Shown: positions 30,551 through 39,561 of the stretch, one piece after another
Position numbering within the stretch: position 1 is the stretch's first letter
Layout of the letters: each line of letters opens with the position of its first letter
From: Streptomyces sp. QL37
Lineage (GTDB): Bacteria > Actinomycetota > Actinomycetes > Streptomycetales > Streptomycetaceae
Assembly: GCF_002941025.1 (NCBI RefSeq)
Contig: NZ_PTJS01000001.1
Coordinates: 3,844,001 to 3,908,000, forward strand
Reading direction: 5' to 3'
Length of the DNA: 64,000 nt
Notes under the pieces: generated by a model
Told to the model about the DNA's origin: nothing
The model's input: only the letters and a program-made list of their open reading frames with translations
The model's database searches: none
Program-made: the position numbers and the translations under genes

Positions 30551-31029
30551 GCGCCCCGCGCGACGAGCACGAGGAGGCGGCGGCCGACATCGCGGCGGTC
30601 GAGCAGGCGAACACCGCCTTCTACGAGGCGATGGAACGCGGCGACCTCGACGAACTCTCCGGTCTGTGGCTGCCCGGCGAGGACCTCACGGTGTCCTGCG
30701 TCCACCCGGGCTGGCCGGTGCTCACGGGCCGCGGCGAGGTGCTGCGGAGCTATGCGCTGATCATGGCGAACACGGAGTACATCCAGTTCTTCCTCACCGA
30801 TGTCGGGGTCTCCATGACCGGCGACACCGCCTTGGTGACCTGCACCGAGAACATCCTCAGTGGTGGCCCCGCGGAGGAGGGGAACTCCCTCGGCCCGCTC
30901 GTCGGCCAGCTCGTCGTCGCCACCAATGTGTTCCGGCGCACACCGGACGGCTGGAAGCTCTGGTCCCACCACGGCTCCCCCGTACTGGCCGAAACCGGTG
31001 AGGAAGAGGACGAAGAACCTACTGCCTGA
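30547..31029 (+). CDS. NTF2-like (SnoaL/DUF4440-type) protein in folate operon
   Basis: A 160-residue single-domain protein with the NTF2-fold pattern: VEQANTAFYEAMERGDLDELSGLW, then VSCVHPGWPVLTGRGEVLRSYALIM and a final strand pair VATNVFRRTPDGWKLWSHHGSPV. The tail is acidic. Its GTG start overlaps the folP stop, so it is translationally coupled to folP and lies before folB and folK. The family has many activities and also non-enzymatic members. No residue set identifies a reaction here. Position makes a folate-related role possible but unproved. Confidence 0.85.
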   Translation: MSAPRDEHEEAAADIAAVEQANTAFYEAMERGDLDELSGLWLPGEDLTVSCVHPGWPVLTGRGEVLRSYALIMANTEYIQFFLTDVGVSMTGDTALVTCTENILSGGPAEEGNSLGPLVGQLVVATNVFRRTPDGWKLWSHHGSPVLAETGEEEDEEPTA

Positions 31030-31222
31030 GCGGGCGGGGCGGATCGCGGGGATTGGGGCCCCCGATCACGGGGTATACGCGGCTACCAACCCTCTGCCGG
31101 GCGGGTCCGCGCCCCCGCGGGCGGGTCGTGTCGGTGCTCGCGGGTAGATTCGGAAGACGGCACCGCACCGCCCGCACGCGGCCAGGTGCCTCCGGAGACG
31201 ACGAACAGCAGGAGTGATTCGC

Positions 31223-31582
31223 GTGGATCGTGTCGCGCTGCGCGGCCTCAAGGCCCGTGGGCACCACGGTGTCTTCCCCCGGGAGCGGGCAGAAGGCCAG
31301 ACCTTCATCGTGGACCTGGTGCTCGGTCTCGACACCCGCCCCGCGGCAGCCACCGACGACCTGTCGAAGACCGTGCACTACGGCGTGGTGGCGGAAGAGG
31401 TCGTCGATGTCGTCAAGGGTGAGCCCGTCGATCTGATCGAGACCCTCGCGGAACGCATCGCGCAGCAGTGCCTCAAGCACGAGGGGGTCGAGGAGGTCGA
31501 GGTCGTCGTCCACAAGCCGGATGCCCCGATCACCGTCCCCTTCGACGACGTGACCATCACCATCACCCGGAGCCGAGCATGA
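31223..31582 (+). CDS. folB: Dihydroneopterin aldolase
   Basis: A 119-residue T-fold enzyme converting dihydroneopterin to hydroxymethyl-dihydropterin plus glycolaldehyde. It shows LRGLKARGHHGVFPRERAEGQTF (with the conserved pterin-handling region), the strand VDLVLGLDT and DLSKTVHYGVVAEEVVDVV, and ends in VEEVEVVVHKPDAP, with the catalytic Lys. The GTG at 31223 follows AGCAGGAG with 8 nt spacing and is preferred over a GTG three codons earlier. Overlaps folK by 4 bp (ATGA). Confidence 0.96.
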   Translation: MDRVALRGLKARGHHGVFPRERAEGQTFIVDLVLGLDTRPAAATDDLSKTVHYGVVAEEVVDVVKGEPVDLIETLAERIAQQCLKHEGVEEVEVVVHKPDAPITVPFDDVTITITRSRA

Positions 31583-32190
31583 CTGCATTTTCCACCGAGG
31601 GGCAGAGTGACCCGACCGTACAGCCGGTTCCCACCGCAGTGGTCGAGCAGGTCGACGCGGCAGACGTCACCCTCTCCAACCCCAAACGGGCCGTGATCTC
31701 CCTCGGCTCCAATCTCGGCAACCGCCTGGAGACGCTCCAGGGCGCCATCGACGCCCTGGAGGACACCCCCGGCCTCCGGGTCAAAGCGGTCTCCCCCGTC
31801 TACGAGACGGAGCCCTGGGGCGTCGAGCCCGGTTCCCAGCCCTCGTACTTCAACGCGGTCATCGTGGTGAAGACGACCCTGCCCCCGTCCTCCCTGCTGG
31901 AGCGCGGCCAGGCCATCGAGGAGGCCTTCGACCGCGTCCGCGAGGAGCGCTGGGGACCGCGCACCATCGACGTCGACATCGTGTCGTACGCCGAGGTGGT
32001 CTCCGACGACCCCCTGCTGACCCTCCCGCACCCGCGCGCCCGTGAGCGCGCCTTCGTCCTCGCTCCGTGGCACGACGTGGACCCGGAGGCCCAGCTCCCC
32101 GGTGCCGGCCCCGTCGCCGAACTGCTGGCCGGTGTCGGCCGCGAGGGAGTGCTTCCCCGGCCCGACCTGGAACTCCGTCTCCCCGAGTAG
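31579..32190 (+). CDS. folK: 2-amino-4-hydroxy-6-hydroxymethyldihydropteridine diphosphokinase (HPPK)
   Basis: A 203-residue enzyme that pyrophosphorylates the pterin before the folP step. A 35-residue N-terminal extension precedes RAVISLGSNLGNRLETLQ; then VYETEPWGVEPGSQPSYFNAVI, RWGPRTIDVDIV (metal-binding Asp pair) and LPHPRARERAFVLAPW. The ATG overlaps the folB stop, so folB and folK are made in step. The extension is low complexity and probably disordered. Confidence 0.97.
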   Translation: MTAFSTEGQSDPTVQPVPTAVVEQVDAADVTLSNPKRAVISLGSNLGNRLETLQGAIDALEDTPGLRVKAVSPVYETEPWGVEPGSQPSYFNAVIVVKTTLPPSSLLERGQAIEEAFDRVREERWGPRTIDVDIVSYAEVVSDDPLLTLPHPRARERAFVLAPWHDVDPEAQLPGAGPVAELLAGVGREGVLPRPDLELRLPE

Positions 32191-32224
32191 TCGTTAGGCT
32201 CAAGGACGATCGATCACGGTCGAC

Positions 32225-32260
32225 CGACACGGGCGATCGACACGGGCGATCGACACGGGC
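32225..32260 (+). repeat. Short tandem repeat, 13-bp unit, nearly three copies
   Basis: CGACACGGGCGAT occurs at 32225-32237 and 32238-32250 and partly at 32251-32260. It lies just upstream of the DUF3180 gene; no function is clear. Confidence 0.85.
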
Positions 32261-32286
32261 AACGGCGACGAAGGGCGGCACTCTCG

Positions 32287-32772
32287 GTGAAGCAACTACG
32301 GCTCGGGCTCCTGGCCGGACTCTTCGCCGGGGCCGGCGTGCTGTCCTGGGGTGGGGCCCGCCTCTGGGACTCCCTGGGGACACTGCCGAGCGTGCCGCTC
32401 GCCGCGCCCATCGTGCTGGCCGTGATCGCCGTCGTCCTGCTCGCCACGGCTCTGTCGATCCGGGCGCGGCTGCGCGCGCAGCGGGAGCGCCGTCCCGGGG
32501 CGAAGGGCGTGGAGCCGATGATGGCGGCGCGCGCCGTGGTCTTCGGCCAGGCGAGCGCGCTCGTCACCGCGCTCGTCGCGGGGATGTACGGCGGCACGGG
32601 CGTCTTCCTGCTCGGCTCCCTGGACGTCCCGCCCCGTCGGGATCAGGCCATCTATGCGGGCTTCGCCGTCCTGGCCGGGATCGCGGTCGTCGCCGCCGCC
32701 TATTTCCTCGAGCGTGTCTGCAAGCTCCCGGAGGACGGGGACGACGACAGGAACACGGCCCACGCCGCATAG
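32287..32772 (+). CDS. DUF3180 family membrane protein
   Basis: A 161-residue integral membrane protein with four hydrophobic helices (about residues 5-24, 40-57, 81-102 and 122-141). A basic stretch (RARLRAQRERRPGAKG) lies between helices two and three, so that loop is probably cytoplasmic. The arrangement and the place just after folK match the DUF3180 family of actinobacteria. No function is established. The GTG at 32287 starts MKQLRLGLLAGLFAGAG; the ribosome site is weak. Confidence 0.85.
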   Translation: MKQLRLGLLAGLFAGAGVLSWGGARLWDSLGTLPSVPLAAPIVLAVIAVVLLATALSIRARLRAQRERRPGAKGVEPMMAARAVVFGQASALVTALVAGMYGGTGVFLLGSLDVPPRRDQAIYAGFAVLAGIAVVAAAYFLERVCKLPEDGDDDRNTAHAA

Positions 32773-32792
32773 GCCCTGCGCTTCCTCAGGCC

Positions 32793-32884
32793 CGTCCCGC
32801 GAGCCGCGTCCGCGAGGTCCGTCCCCGAGGCCCATCCGGGAGGCCCGTCCCCGAGGCCCGTCCGCGAGGCCCGTCCGCGAGGCC
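32793..32884. repeat. Degenerate tandem repeat, 13-bp unit
   Basis: About seven imperfect copies of CGTCCGCGAGGCC; the last two (32859-32871 and 32872-32884) are identical. It fills the gap between the convergent DUF3180 and VOC protein genes. Confidence 0.85.
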
Positions 32885-32907
32885 CGGCCTGATCCGGACG
32901 GAAAAAC

Positions 32908-33258
32908 CTAGTCGGCCACCGGGTTCTCGATCAGGGTGACCCGGTTGCCGTCGGGGTCGTGTACGGCGGCGAACCGCACCCCCTGGGAGCCGGGCCGGGT
33001 CTCCCCGGCCGTGATCCCCCGGCCCGCGAGGTCCGAGAGCGCACGGTCCAGATCCTCGACCACCAGATTCACCAGCGTCCCGCCCGCGTGCTCGGGCGAC
33101 TCGAAGACCTGGAGCCAGGCGTACGGGGAGACGTGCCAGTCGGCCAGCCCGTTCATGGGCCTCGCGTCGGCGGGGCGGCCGAAAAGCCGCTCGTACCACT
33201 CCACCGCCGGCTCGACGGCCGTCACGGGGGCTACGGCGAGCACATGGGTGAACGTCAT
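32908..33258 (-). CDS. VOC family protein (glyoxalase/bleomycin resistance fold)
   Basis: A 116-residue protein of two beta-alpha-beta-beta-beta modules: FTHVLAVAPVTAVEPAVEWYERLFG and LVNLVVEDLDRALSDLAGRG, ending VRFAAVHDPDGNRVTLIEN, where the final Glu is a usual metal ligand. The N-terminal module lacks an obvious His ligand in the first strand other than His4. The ATG at 33258 follows GGAGAGGAG. The reaction or ligand cannot be told from sequence. Confidence 0.88.
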   Translation of the reverse strand: MTFTHVLAVAPVTAVEPAVEWYERLFGRPADARPMNGLADWHVSPYAWLQVFESPEHAGGTLVNLVVEDLDRALSDLAGRGITAGETRPGSQGVRFAAVHDPDGNRVTLIENPVAD

Positions 33259-33388
33259 CGGGAGGCTCCTCTCCTGGTGGATCCGGCCGTACGGCCGCTC
33301 CACACCGGTCGACTCCCCCCGCCGCGCGAACTCATCGCTGCCGCGTCCGGCCGGCCGCCACCGCCTTCGCAGAGGCCCTGGCCCTGGT

Positions 33389-33994
33389 TCAGCGCGCCAT
33401 GATGAGGCTCATCGCCTCGGCCCGCGTGGCGGGGTCGCGCAGCTGGCCGCGGACGGCGGACGTGATCGTCTTCGCTCCGGGCTTGCGGATCCCCCGCATG
33501 GACATGCACATGTGCTCGCACTCGACGACGACGATGACCCCGCGCGGCTCCAGGATCGCCATCAGGGAGTCGGCGATCTGTGTGGTGAGCCGCTCCTGGA
33601 CCTGCGGCCGCCGGGCGTAGACGTCGACCAGCCGGGCAAGCTTCGACAGTCCCGTGATCTTGCCACTCGTCGCCGGGATGTAGCCGACGTGCGCGACACC
33701 GTGGAAGGGCACCAGGTGGTGCTCGCAGGTGCTGAACACCTCGATGTCCTTCACCAGCACCATCTCGTCGTGGCCGAGATCGAACGTCGTCGTCAGGACG
33801 TCCTCGGGTTCCTGGTGGAGACCCGCGAATATCTCCTTGTACGCACGCGCCACCCGGCTCGGGGTCTCTCGCAGCCCCTCACGGTCAGGGTCCTCCCCCA
33901 CGGCGATGAGGAGCTCCCGTACGGCCGACTCGGCCCGCTTCTCGTCGAATACGCCGATCGAGCCCTGCCCGTCGAGCGTCACCGGGTCGGTCAT
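33389..33994 (-). CDS. folE: GTP cyclohydrolase I
   Basis: A 201-residue enzyme that opens GTP to dihydroneopterin triphosphate, the entry to folate synthesis. It has the Zn ligands in [18 protein letters not shown] and the downstream [12 protein letters not shown], plus [13 protein letters not shown]. The ATG follows GAGGAACGAGG. It lies on the opposite strand to folP-folB-folK but supplies the same pathway. Downstream of ftsH, separated from it by an intrinsic terminator, so it must have its own promoter. Confidence 0.97.
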   Translation of the reverse strand: MTDPVTLDGQGSIGVFDEKRAESAVRELLIAVGEDPDREGLRETPSRVARAYKEIFAGLHQEPEDVLTTTFDLGHDEMVLVKDIEVFSTCEHHLVPFHGVAHVGYIPATSGKITGLSKLARLVDVYARRPQVQERLTTQIADSLMAILEPRGVIVVVECEHMCMSMRGIRKPGAKTITSAVRGQLRDPATRAEAMSLIMAR

Positions 33995-34076
33995 CTGTGC
34001 CTCGTTCCTCTATGCAGTCACATACGCGGGCCCGCCCGGACCCTCACGGAATTCGGCAGGCAACGCAGGCATACGG

Positions 34077-34117
34077 AAAAGCCGCGCCCCCACAGGCTAG
34101 AACCTGGGGGGCGCGGC
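34077..34117 (-). terminator. Terminator downstream of ftsH
   Basis: Arms 34081-34096 and 34103-34117 pair (GCCGCGCCCCC with GGGGGGCGCGGC, one bulged base) around a six-base loop. On the minus strand the hairpin is followed by TTTT. It separates ftsH from folE. Confidence 0.85.
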
Positions 34118-34175
34118 ATCCATTCCGGGCCTGGTGGAGCCCCCGTGACAGGGGCCACACCTGGTCGGGCAGGGG

Positions 34176-36227
34176 CTAGCTCTCGGGGCGATCCTCGGGG
34201 AGCGCCTCCGGGGAGGAGCCGGTGTTCTTCGACGTGATGTCCGTCGGAGCGATCTCCGGAGTACCCGAGCCATTGGCAGTGCCGTTGGTGAGGGCGAGCT
34301 CCTTCGGAGAGAGCACGGGCGGACGCGTCGACGGGGTACGCCGGGCGGAACCGGTCCACGCCGGGCGAGCCGGGCGCTTCACGATCGGGGCGAAGATCTC
34401 GGCGATCTGCTCCTTGCCGAGCGTCTCCTTCTCGAGAAGCTCGAGGACCAGGGCGTCGAGGATGTCGCGGTTCTCGACGAGAATTTCCCACGCGTCGTTG
34501 TGCGCGGTCTCGATGAGCTTCTTGACCTCTTCGTCGACGAGCGCCGCGACCTCTTCCGAGTAGTCGCGCTGATGGCCCATCTCCCGGCCCACGAACGGCT
34601 CGGTGTTGTCTCCACCGAACTTGATCGCACCGAGACGCTCGGTCATGCCGTACTGCGTGACCATCGCGCGGGCCGTGGCGGTGGCCTTCTCGATGTCGTT
34701 CGCAGCACCGGTCGTCGGGTCGTGGAAGACCAGCTCCTCGGCCGCGCGCCCGCCCAGCATGTACGCCAGCTGGTCGAGCATCTCGTTGCGCGTCGTGGAG
34801 TACTTGTCCTCTTCCGGGAGCACCATCGTGTAACCGAGGGCACGGCCGCGGGAGAGAATCGTGATCTTGTGGACCGGGTCCGACTGGGGTGAGGCCGCCG
34901 CGACCAGGGCGTGTCCGCCCTCGTGGTACGCGGTGATCTTCTTCTCCTTCTCGGACATGATCCGGGTCCGCTTCTGCGGACCCGCCACGACGCGGTCGAT
35001 GGCCTCGTCGAGCATGTGGTTGTCGATCAGCTTCTTGTTGCTGCGCGCCGTGAGGAGCGCCGCTTCGTTCAGCACGTTCGACAGGTCGGCACCGGTGAAG
35101 CCGGGCGTACGACGCGCGACCGCGTTGAGGTCGACGTCCTCCGCGACCGGCTTGCCCTTCTGGTGCACCTTGAGGATCTCGAGGCGGCCCTGCATGTCCG
35201 GCCTGTCGACGGCGATCTGCCGGTCGAAGCGTCCGGGACGCAGCAGCGCCGGGTCCAGGATGTCCGGCCGGTTCGTGGCGGCGATCAGGATGACGCCGCC
35301 CTTCACGTCGAAGCCGTCCATCTCGACGAGCAGCTGGTTGAGCGTCTGCTCGCGCTCGTCGTGACCGCCGCCCATGCCGGCACCGCGGTGCCGTCCGACG
35401 GCGTCGATCTCGTCGACGAAGACGATCGCCGGAGCGTTCGCCTTGGCCTGCTCGAAGAGGTCACGCACACGGGAGGCACCGACACCGACGAACATCTCGA
35501 CGAAGTCGGACCCGGAGATCGAGTAGAACGGAACGCCCGCCTCGCCTGCGACGGCGCGAGCGAGCAGCGTCTTACCCGTACCGGGCGGCCCGTAGAGCAG
35601 GACGCCCTTGGGGATCTTGGCGCCGACGGCCTGGAACTTCGCCGGCTCCTGGAGGAATTCCTTGATCTCGTAGAGTTCCTCGACGGCCTCGTCCGACCCC
35701 GCCACGTCGGCGAACGTCGTCTTCGGCGTGTCCTTGGTGATCAGCTTGGCCTTGGACTTGCCGAACTGCATGACCTTGGAGCCGCCGCCCTGCATCTGAT
35801 TCATCAGAAACAGGAACACGACCACGATCAGGACGAAGGGCAGCAGGGAGAGAAGGATCGAGACGAACGGGGACTGCTTCGACGGCGAGACGGTGTAACC
35901 CTTCTCGATGTCACCGCTCTCGAACTTCTTCTGCAGCGTGTCGGCCAGCTCGACACCCTGGTTGCCGATGTAGCTCGCCTGGAACTTGCTGCCGGACTCG
36001 CCCTCGAGCTTTTCCTTGTCCTTCAGCTCGATCTTCAGGATCTGTTCGTCACCGGTGGTGAGCTTGGCCTGCTCCACCTGGTTCTTACTGATCGCCTGGA
36101 TCACCTTGCCGGTGTCCACCGTCTTGTAGCCGCCGGACGAGCCGACGACCTGCATCAACACGACCACGGCGAGGACGGCCAGCACGATCCACATGACCGG
36201 CCCACGGAAGTATCGCTTCACGTCCAT
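34176..36227 (-). CDS. ftsH: ATP-dependent zinc metalloprotease FtsH
   Basis: A 683-residue membrane AAA+ protease. Two transmembrane helices (11-29 and 121-143) bracket an extracytoplasmic domain; then the AAA+ module with Walker A GPPGTGKT (213-220), Walker [13 protein letters not shown] and the pore motif; the protease has the zinc site HEGGH near residue 435. It degrades unassembled membrane and short-lived cytoplasmic proteins. The C-terminus is an extra Pro/Thr/Ser-rich tail. Upstream is hpt in the same direction, as in other actinobacteria. Confidence 0.98.
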   Translation of the reverse strand: MDVKRYFRGPVMWIVLAVLAVVVLMQVVGSSGGYKTVDTGKVIQAISKNQVEQAKLTTGDEQILKIELKDKEKLEGESGSKFQASYIGNQGVELADTLQKKFESGDIEKGYTVSPSKQSPFVSILLSLLPFVLIVVVFLFLMNQMQGGGSKVMQFGKSKAKLITKDTPKTTFADVAGSDEAVEELYEIKEFLQEPAKFQAVGAKIPKGVLLYGPPGTGKTLLARAVAGEAGVPFYSISGSDFVEMFVGVGASRVRDLFEQAKANAPAIVFVDEIDAVGRHRGAGMGGGHDEREQTLNQLLVEMDGFDVKGGVILIAATNRPDILDPALLRPGRFDRQIAVDRPDMQGRLEILKVHQKGKPVAEDVDLNAVARRTPGFTGADLSNVLNEAALLTARSNKKLIDNHMLDEAIDRVVAGPQKRTRIMSEKEKKITAYHEGGHALVAAASPQSDPVHKITILSRGRALGYTMVLPEEDKYSTTRNEMLDQLAYMLGGRAAEELVFHDPTTGAANDIEKATATARAMVTQYGMTERLGAIKFGGDNTEPFVGREMGHQRDYSEEVAALVDEEVKKLIETAHNDAWEILVENRDILDALVLELLEKETLGKEQIAEIFAPIVKRPARPAWTGSARRTPSTRPPVLSPKELALTNGTANGSGTPEIAPTDITSKNTGSSPEALPEDRPES

Positions 36228-36467
36228 CCATACGGAGCGAAGTCGCCCCGTCCCTCCTGCCCGTAGGTAAATGCTGCTGTGAGAAAAGACTGTTCTTCGG
36301 ACGGTACCCCAGCATTGTCACCCGTGACCGCAGGGGAGGTCCGGCAAACCCGTCTTCGAAGGCTCCAACGGCCCGAACGCCACGAGGGTTCCCGGGACTC
36401 CGGCCGGGTTCGGCCGGGTGCCGCCGGTTGCACCGGTGCCGACCGTTCCCGCCGGGGGCGGTTTGCC

Positions 36468-37022
36468 TCAGCCGCCGTAGACGTGCGGCGCGAGCGTACC
36501 GACGAAGGGGAGGTTGCGGTACTTCTCCGCGTAGTCCAGCCCGTAGCCGACGACGAACTCGTTGGGGATGTCGAAGCCGACCCACTTCACATCGATCGCG
36601 ACCTTCGCGGCGTCCGGCTTACGGAGCAGCGTGCAGACCTCCAGGCTCGCGGGTTCACGCGAGCCGAGGTTGGTCAGCAGCCAGGACAGCGTCAGACCGG
36701 AGTCGATGATGTCCTCGACGATCAGGACGTGCTTGCCCTTGATGTCGGTGTCGAGGTCCTTGAGGATCCGGACGACGCCCGAGGACTGAGTGCCGGCTCC
36801 GTACGACGAGACGGCCATCCAGTCCATGGTGACGGGGGTGGACAGCGCGCGGGCCAGGTCCGCCATGACCATCACCGCGCCCTTGAGCACGCCGACGATG
36901 AGCAGGTCCTTGCCCGCGTACTCCGCGTCGATCTTCGCTGCCAGCTCGACGAGCTTCGCGTCGATCTCTTCCTTGGTGAGGAGCACCGACTGAAGGTCGG
37001 TGCCCATGTCCTTCTCGTTCAC
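36468..37022 (-). CDS. hpt: Hypoxanthine phosphoribosyltransferase
   Basis: A 184-residue purine-salvage enzyme converting hypoxanthine (and often guanine) plus PRPP to the nucleotide. PRPP-binding loop [18 protein letters not shown], the PPi loop [17 protein letters not shown] and the base-binding [19 protein letters not shown] are present. The GTG at 37022 is chosen because AGAAAGAG lies 6 nt upstream; an ATG at 37007 and a longer frame to 37088 are alternatives. It follows tilS in the same direction. Confidence 0.95.
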   Translation of the reverse strand: MNEKDMGTDLQSVLLTKEEIDAKLVELAAKIDAEYAGKDLLIVGVLKGAVMVMADLARALSTPVTMDWMAVSSYGAGTQSSGVVRILKDLDTDIKGKHVLIVEDIIDSGLTLSWLLTNLGSREPASLEVCTLLRKPDAAKVAIDVKWVGFDIPNEFVVGYGLDYAEKYRNLPFVGTLAPHVYGG

Positions 37023-37104
37023 CCGCGTCTCTTTCTCTGCCCTGCCGGCCGGACTCTTCCCCGGGCCGGACCGGCGTTTCGCCTGCACTTCAGCCGCTTG
37101 CGCT

Positions 37105-38178
37105 TCAGCTCTGCCGAATCACCAGTCTGCCACCCTGCCGCCGCACCTCGACGCGTCCGGGCAGGTTGATGGCTCCCTGGCCCCGCCAGCCGGTGATGAG
37201 CCTGTCGACTTCCTCGATGTGGCGGGCGAAGAGCGAACCGGCGGGGGAACCGGCGTCGATCACGGCCCGGCGCAGCACCCGGCGGCGTACCGCGGGCGGC
37301 AGGACGGAGAGCTTGGCGCATTCCAGACGTCCGTCGTCGTCGCGGACCGAACGCGCGGCCTCGGCGGCCCAGGTGTCGAGGGCGTCCGCGTCGTCGCGGG
37401 AGAGCTGCGCCGTACGGGCGAGGGCCTCCACGACCCCCTTGCCCAGCGCCTTCTCCAGGGCGGGCAGGCCCTCGTGGCGCAGCCGGGAGCGGGTGTAGGC
37501 GGGGTCGATGTTGTGGGGGTCGTCCCAGACGGGGATCGACTGGACCAGGCAGGCCTTGCGGGCGGTCTGCCGGTCGAGCTGGAGGAACGGCCGGCGGTAG
37601 CGGCCGGCGGGGCCCGACGCCGCTGCCATCCCGGACAGCGACCGGATGCCCGAACCACGGGCGAGGCCCAGCAGGACGGTCTCGGCCTGGTCGTCGCGGG
37701 TGTGGCCGAGGAGCACGGCGGCGGCGCCGTGGCGCTCCGCGGCGTCGTCCAGGGCGGCGTATCGGGCGTCCCGGGCGGCGGCCTCGGGCCCGCCGTCACG
37801 GCCCACCCGCACGGCGACCGCCTCGACCGGGTCGAGGCGCATCTCGGCGAGGCGGGCGACGACCTCGTCGGCGCGGAGTCCGGAGCCGGGCTGGAGGTTG
37901 TGGTCGACGGTGATGCCGCCGGCGCGGACGGGAAGCTTGCGCGACTCGAAGGCGAGGGCGGAGGCGAGGGCCATGGAGTCGGCGCCCCCGGAGCACGCGA
38001 CGAGCACCAGCGGAGTGTCCGGCCGCTCGGGTAGCGCGGAACGCCGCCCACCCGCCCCGGCTTCGGCGAACTCGGCGCATGTGGCCTGTCCGGTGTGACG
38101 GTTGTATTCGGTGACGACGTCGTGGAGTACGCGGCGGACCGCCAGGCGTATCGCTGCGACCGCAGGATGGGGACCCAT
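37105..38178 (-). CDS. tilS: tRNA(Ile)-lysidine synthase
   Basis: A 357-residue N-type ATP pyrophosphatase that puts lysine on C34 of the tRNA-Ile with CAU anticodon so it reads AUA. The PP-loop is [16 protein letters not shown]; further motifs are [34 protein letters not shown] and [16 protein letters not shown]. The C-terminal domain is shorter than in enteric bacteria. The ATG at 38178 is preferred over a frame start at 38244 because it follows GAAGG and begins the conserved sequence. hpt follows directly. Confidence 0.95.
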   Translation of the reverse strand: MGPHPAVAAIRLAVRRVLHDVVTEYNRHTGQATCAEFAEAGAGGRRSALPERPDTPLVLVACSGGADSMALASALAFESRKLPVRAGGITVDHNLQPGSGLRADEVVARLAEMRLDPVEAVAVRVGRDGGPEAAARDARYAALDDAAERHGAAAVLLGHTRDDQAETVLLGLARGSGIRSLSGMAAASGPAGRYRRPFLQLDRQTARKACLVQSIPVWDDPHNIDPAYTRSRLRHEGLPALEKALGKGVVEALARTAQLSRDDADALDTWAAEAARSVRDDDGRLECAKLSVLPPAVRRRVLRRAVIDAGSPAGSLFARHIEEVDRLITGWRGQGAINLPGRVEVRRQGGRLVIRQS

Positions 38179-38367
38179 GTCCGGTGCCCTTCGGGGTGAA
38201 GTTTTGGGGGGTGCCTCGGAGTGAGCGGGACGGAGTCCCGTCACTCAGAGTGCGTCGATGGTGACAGAGACAAGCTGTCCACCGAGCATTGCACGCCTTC
38301 CCATGCCCCTATGGTCCCTCGGATGGGTGATTGGAGAGGCAATCTTCTGCCGCGGGACCGGCCAAGA

Positions 38368-39513
38368 TCACGAATCTGCCTTACGGTGCACCCGCGCCAC
38401 CCAGTCCGCCGGTGCGGCGATCTCGGCCTTGGTGGGAAGGGTGTTGGGGGAGGTCCACACCCGGTTGAAGCCATCCATTCCGACCTCGTCGACGACGGCA
38501 CGGACGAACTTCTCGCCGTCGCGGTACTGCCGCAGCTTCGCGTCGAGGCCCAGCAGCTTGCGCAGCGCCAGGTCCAGCCGGCTCGCGCCACGCGCCCTGC
38601 GCTGCTGGAACTTCTCCCGGATCTCGGCGACGGAGGCCACCACGTCGGGGCCCACCCCGTCCATCACGAAGTCCGCGTGTCCTTCGAGGAGGGACATCAC
38701 GGCGGTGAGACGGCCCAGGATCTCGCGCTGGGTGGGCGTCTGGACGATCTCGACGAGGCTGCGGCCGCCGTCGTCGCCCTCCTCGCCCTTCTCGCCCTCG
38801 GGGCGGCTGCCACCGGAGAAGGCCTGCGCGGCCTCGCGGAGGCGTTCGAGCACGGTCATGGGGTCGACGTCGGTCTCGTCGAGGAACGACTGGATTTCGC
38901 CCTGCAGATGGTCCCGGAGCCAGGGGACCCCGGTGAACTGGGTGCGGTGCGTCTCCTCGTGGAGGGCCACCCAGAGCCTGAAATCGTGCGGGTCGACCTC
39001 GAGTTCGCGTTCGACATGGACGATGTTGGGGGCCACCAGCAGCAGCCTGCCACCGCCGTTCGATGACCCGGGCAGCTCCCGGGTGGCGGGGGCGAAGGTC
39101 TCGTACTGTCCGAGGACCCGGGAGGCCAGGAACGACAGCAGCATGCCCAGTTCGACACCGGTCACCTTGCCGCCGACCGCGCCGAGCACCGCGTTGCCGG
39201 GTCCGCTCCCGCGGCGGTCCTGCATCTTCCCGAGCAGCGGACGCAGCAGCTCACGGAAGCCCGCGACATTGGCCCTGATCCAGCCGGCCCGGTCGACGAC
39301 CAGGACGGGGGTGTCCTCGGGTTCGTGCCCCTCCGGGATCATCCGGGTGAACGAACGGACGTGCTCCTCCGAGGCCTTGGCATGCCGCCGGAGCTCCGCG
39401 ACGACGGCGCGGGCCTCCTCACGGCTGATCTCGGGACCCGGCCGCACGAACCGGGTCGCAGTCGCGACCGCGAGATTCCAGTCGACCATCTCGGCACCAC
39501 CGATGCTCGTCAT
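38368..39513 (-). CDS. Zinc-dependent metalloprotease (F420-biosynthesis-associated / DUF2342 family)
   Basis: A 381-residue actinobacterial protein with the zincin motif HEETH in LWVALHEETHRTQF and a second conserved element LLEGHADFVMDG that supplies a further ligand. N-terminal sequence DWNLAVATATRFVRPGPEISREEA matches the family known as coenzyme F420 biosynthesis-associated metalloproteases, whose substrate is not established. No signal peptide, so cytoplasmic. It lies between tilS and dacB, an order I remember as conserved in Streptomyces. Confidence 0.9.
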   Translation of the reverse strand: MTSIGGAEMVDWNLAVATATRFVRPGPEISREEARAVVAELRRHAKASEEHVRSFTRMIPEGHEPEDTPVLVVDRAGWIRANVAGFRELLRPLLGKMQDRRGSGPGNAVLGAVGGKVTGVELGMLLSFLASRVLGQYETFAPATRELPGSSNGGGRLLLVAPNIVHVERELEVDPHDFRLWVALHEETHRTQFTGVPWLRDHLQGEIQSFLDETDVDPMTVLERLREAAQAFSGGSRPEGEKGEEGDDGGRSLVEIVQTPTQREILGRLTAVMSLLEGHADFVMDGVGPDVVASVAEIREKFQQRRARGASRLDLALRKLLGLDAKLRQYRDGEKFVRAVVDEVGMDGFNRVWTSPNTLPTKAEIAAPADWVARVHRKADS

Positions 39514-39561
39514 GCGTCAACCGTACGTGAGGTGGTCGCTCCGTGGTGGGGTGTCAGCCGC

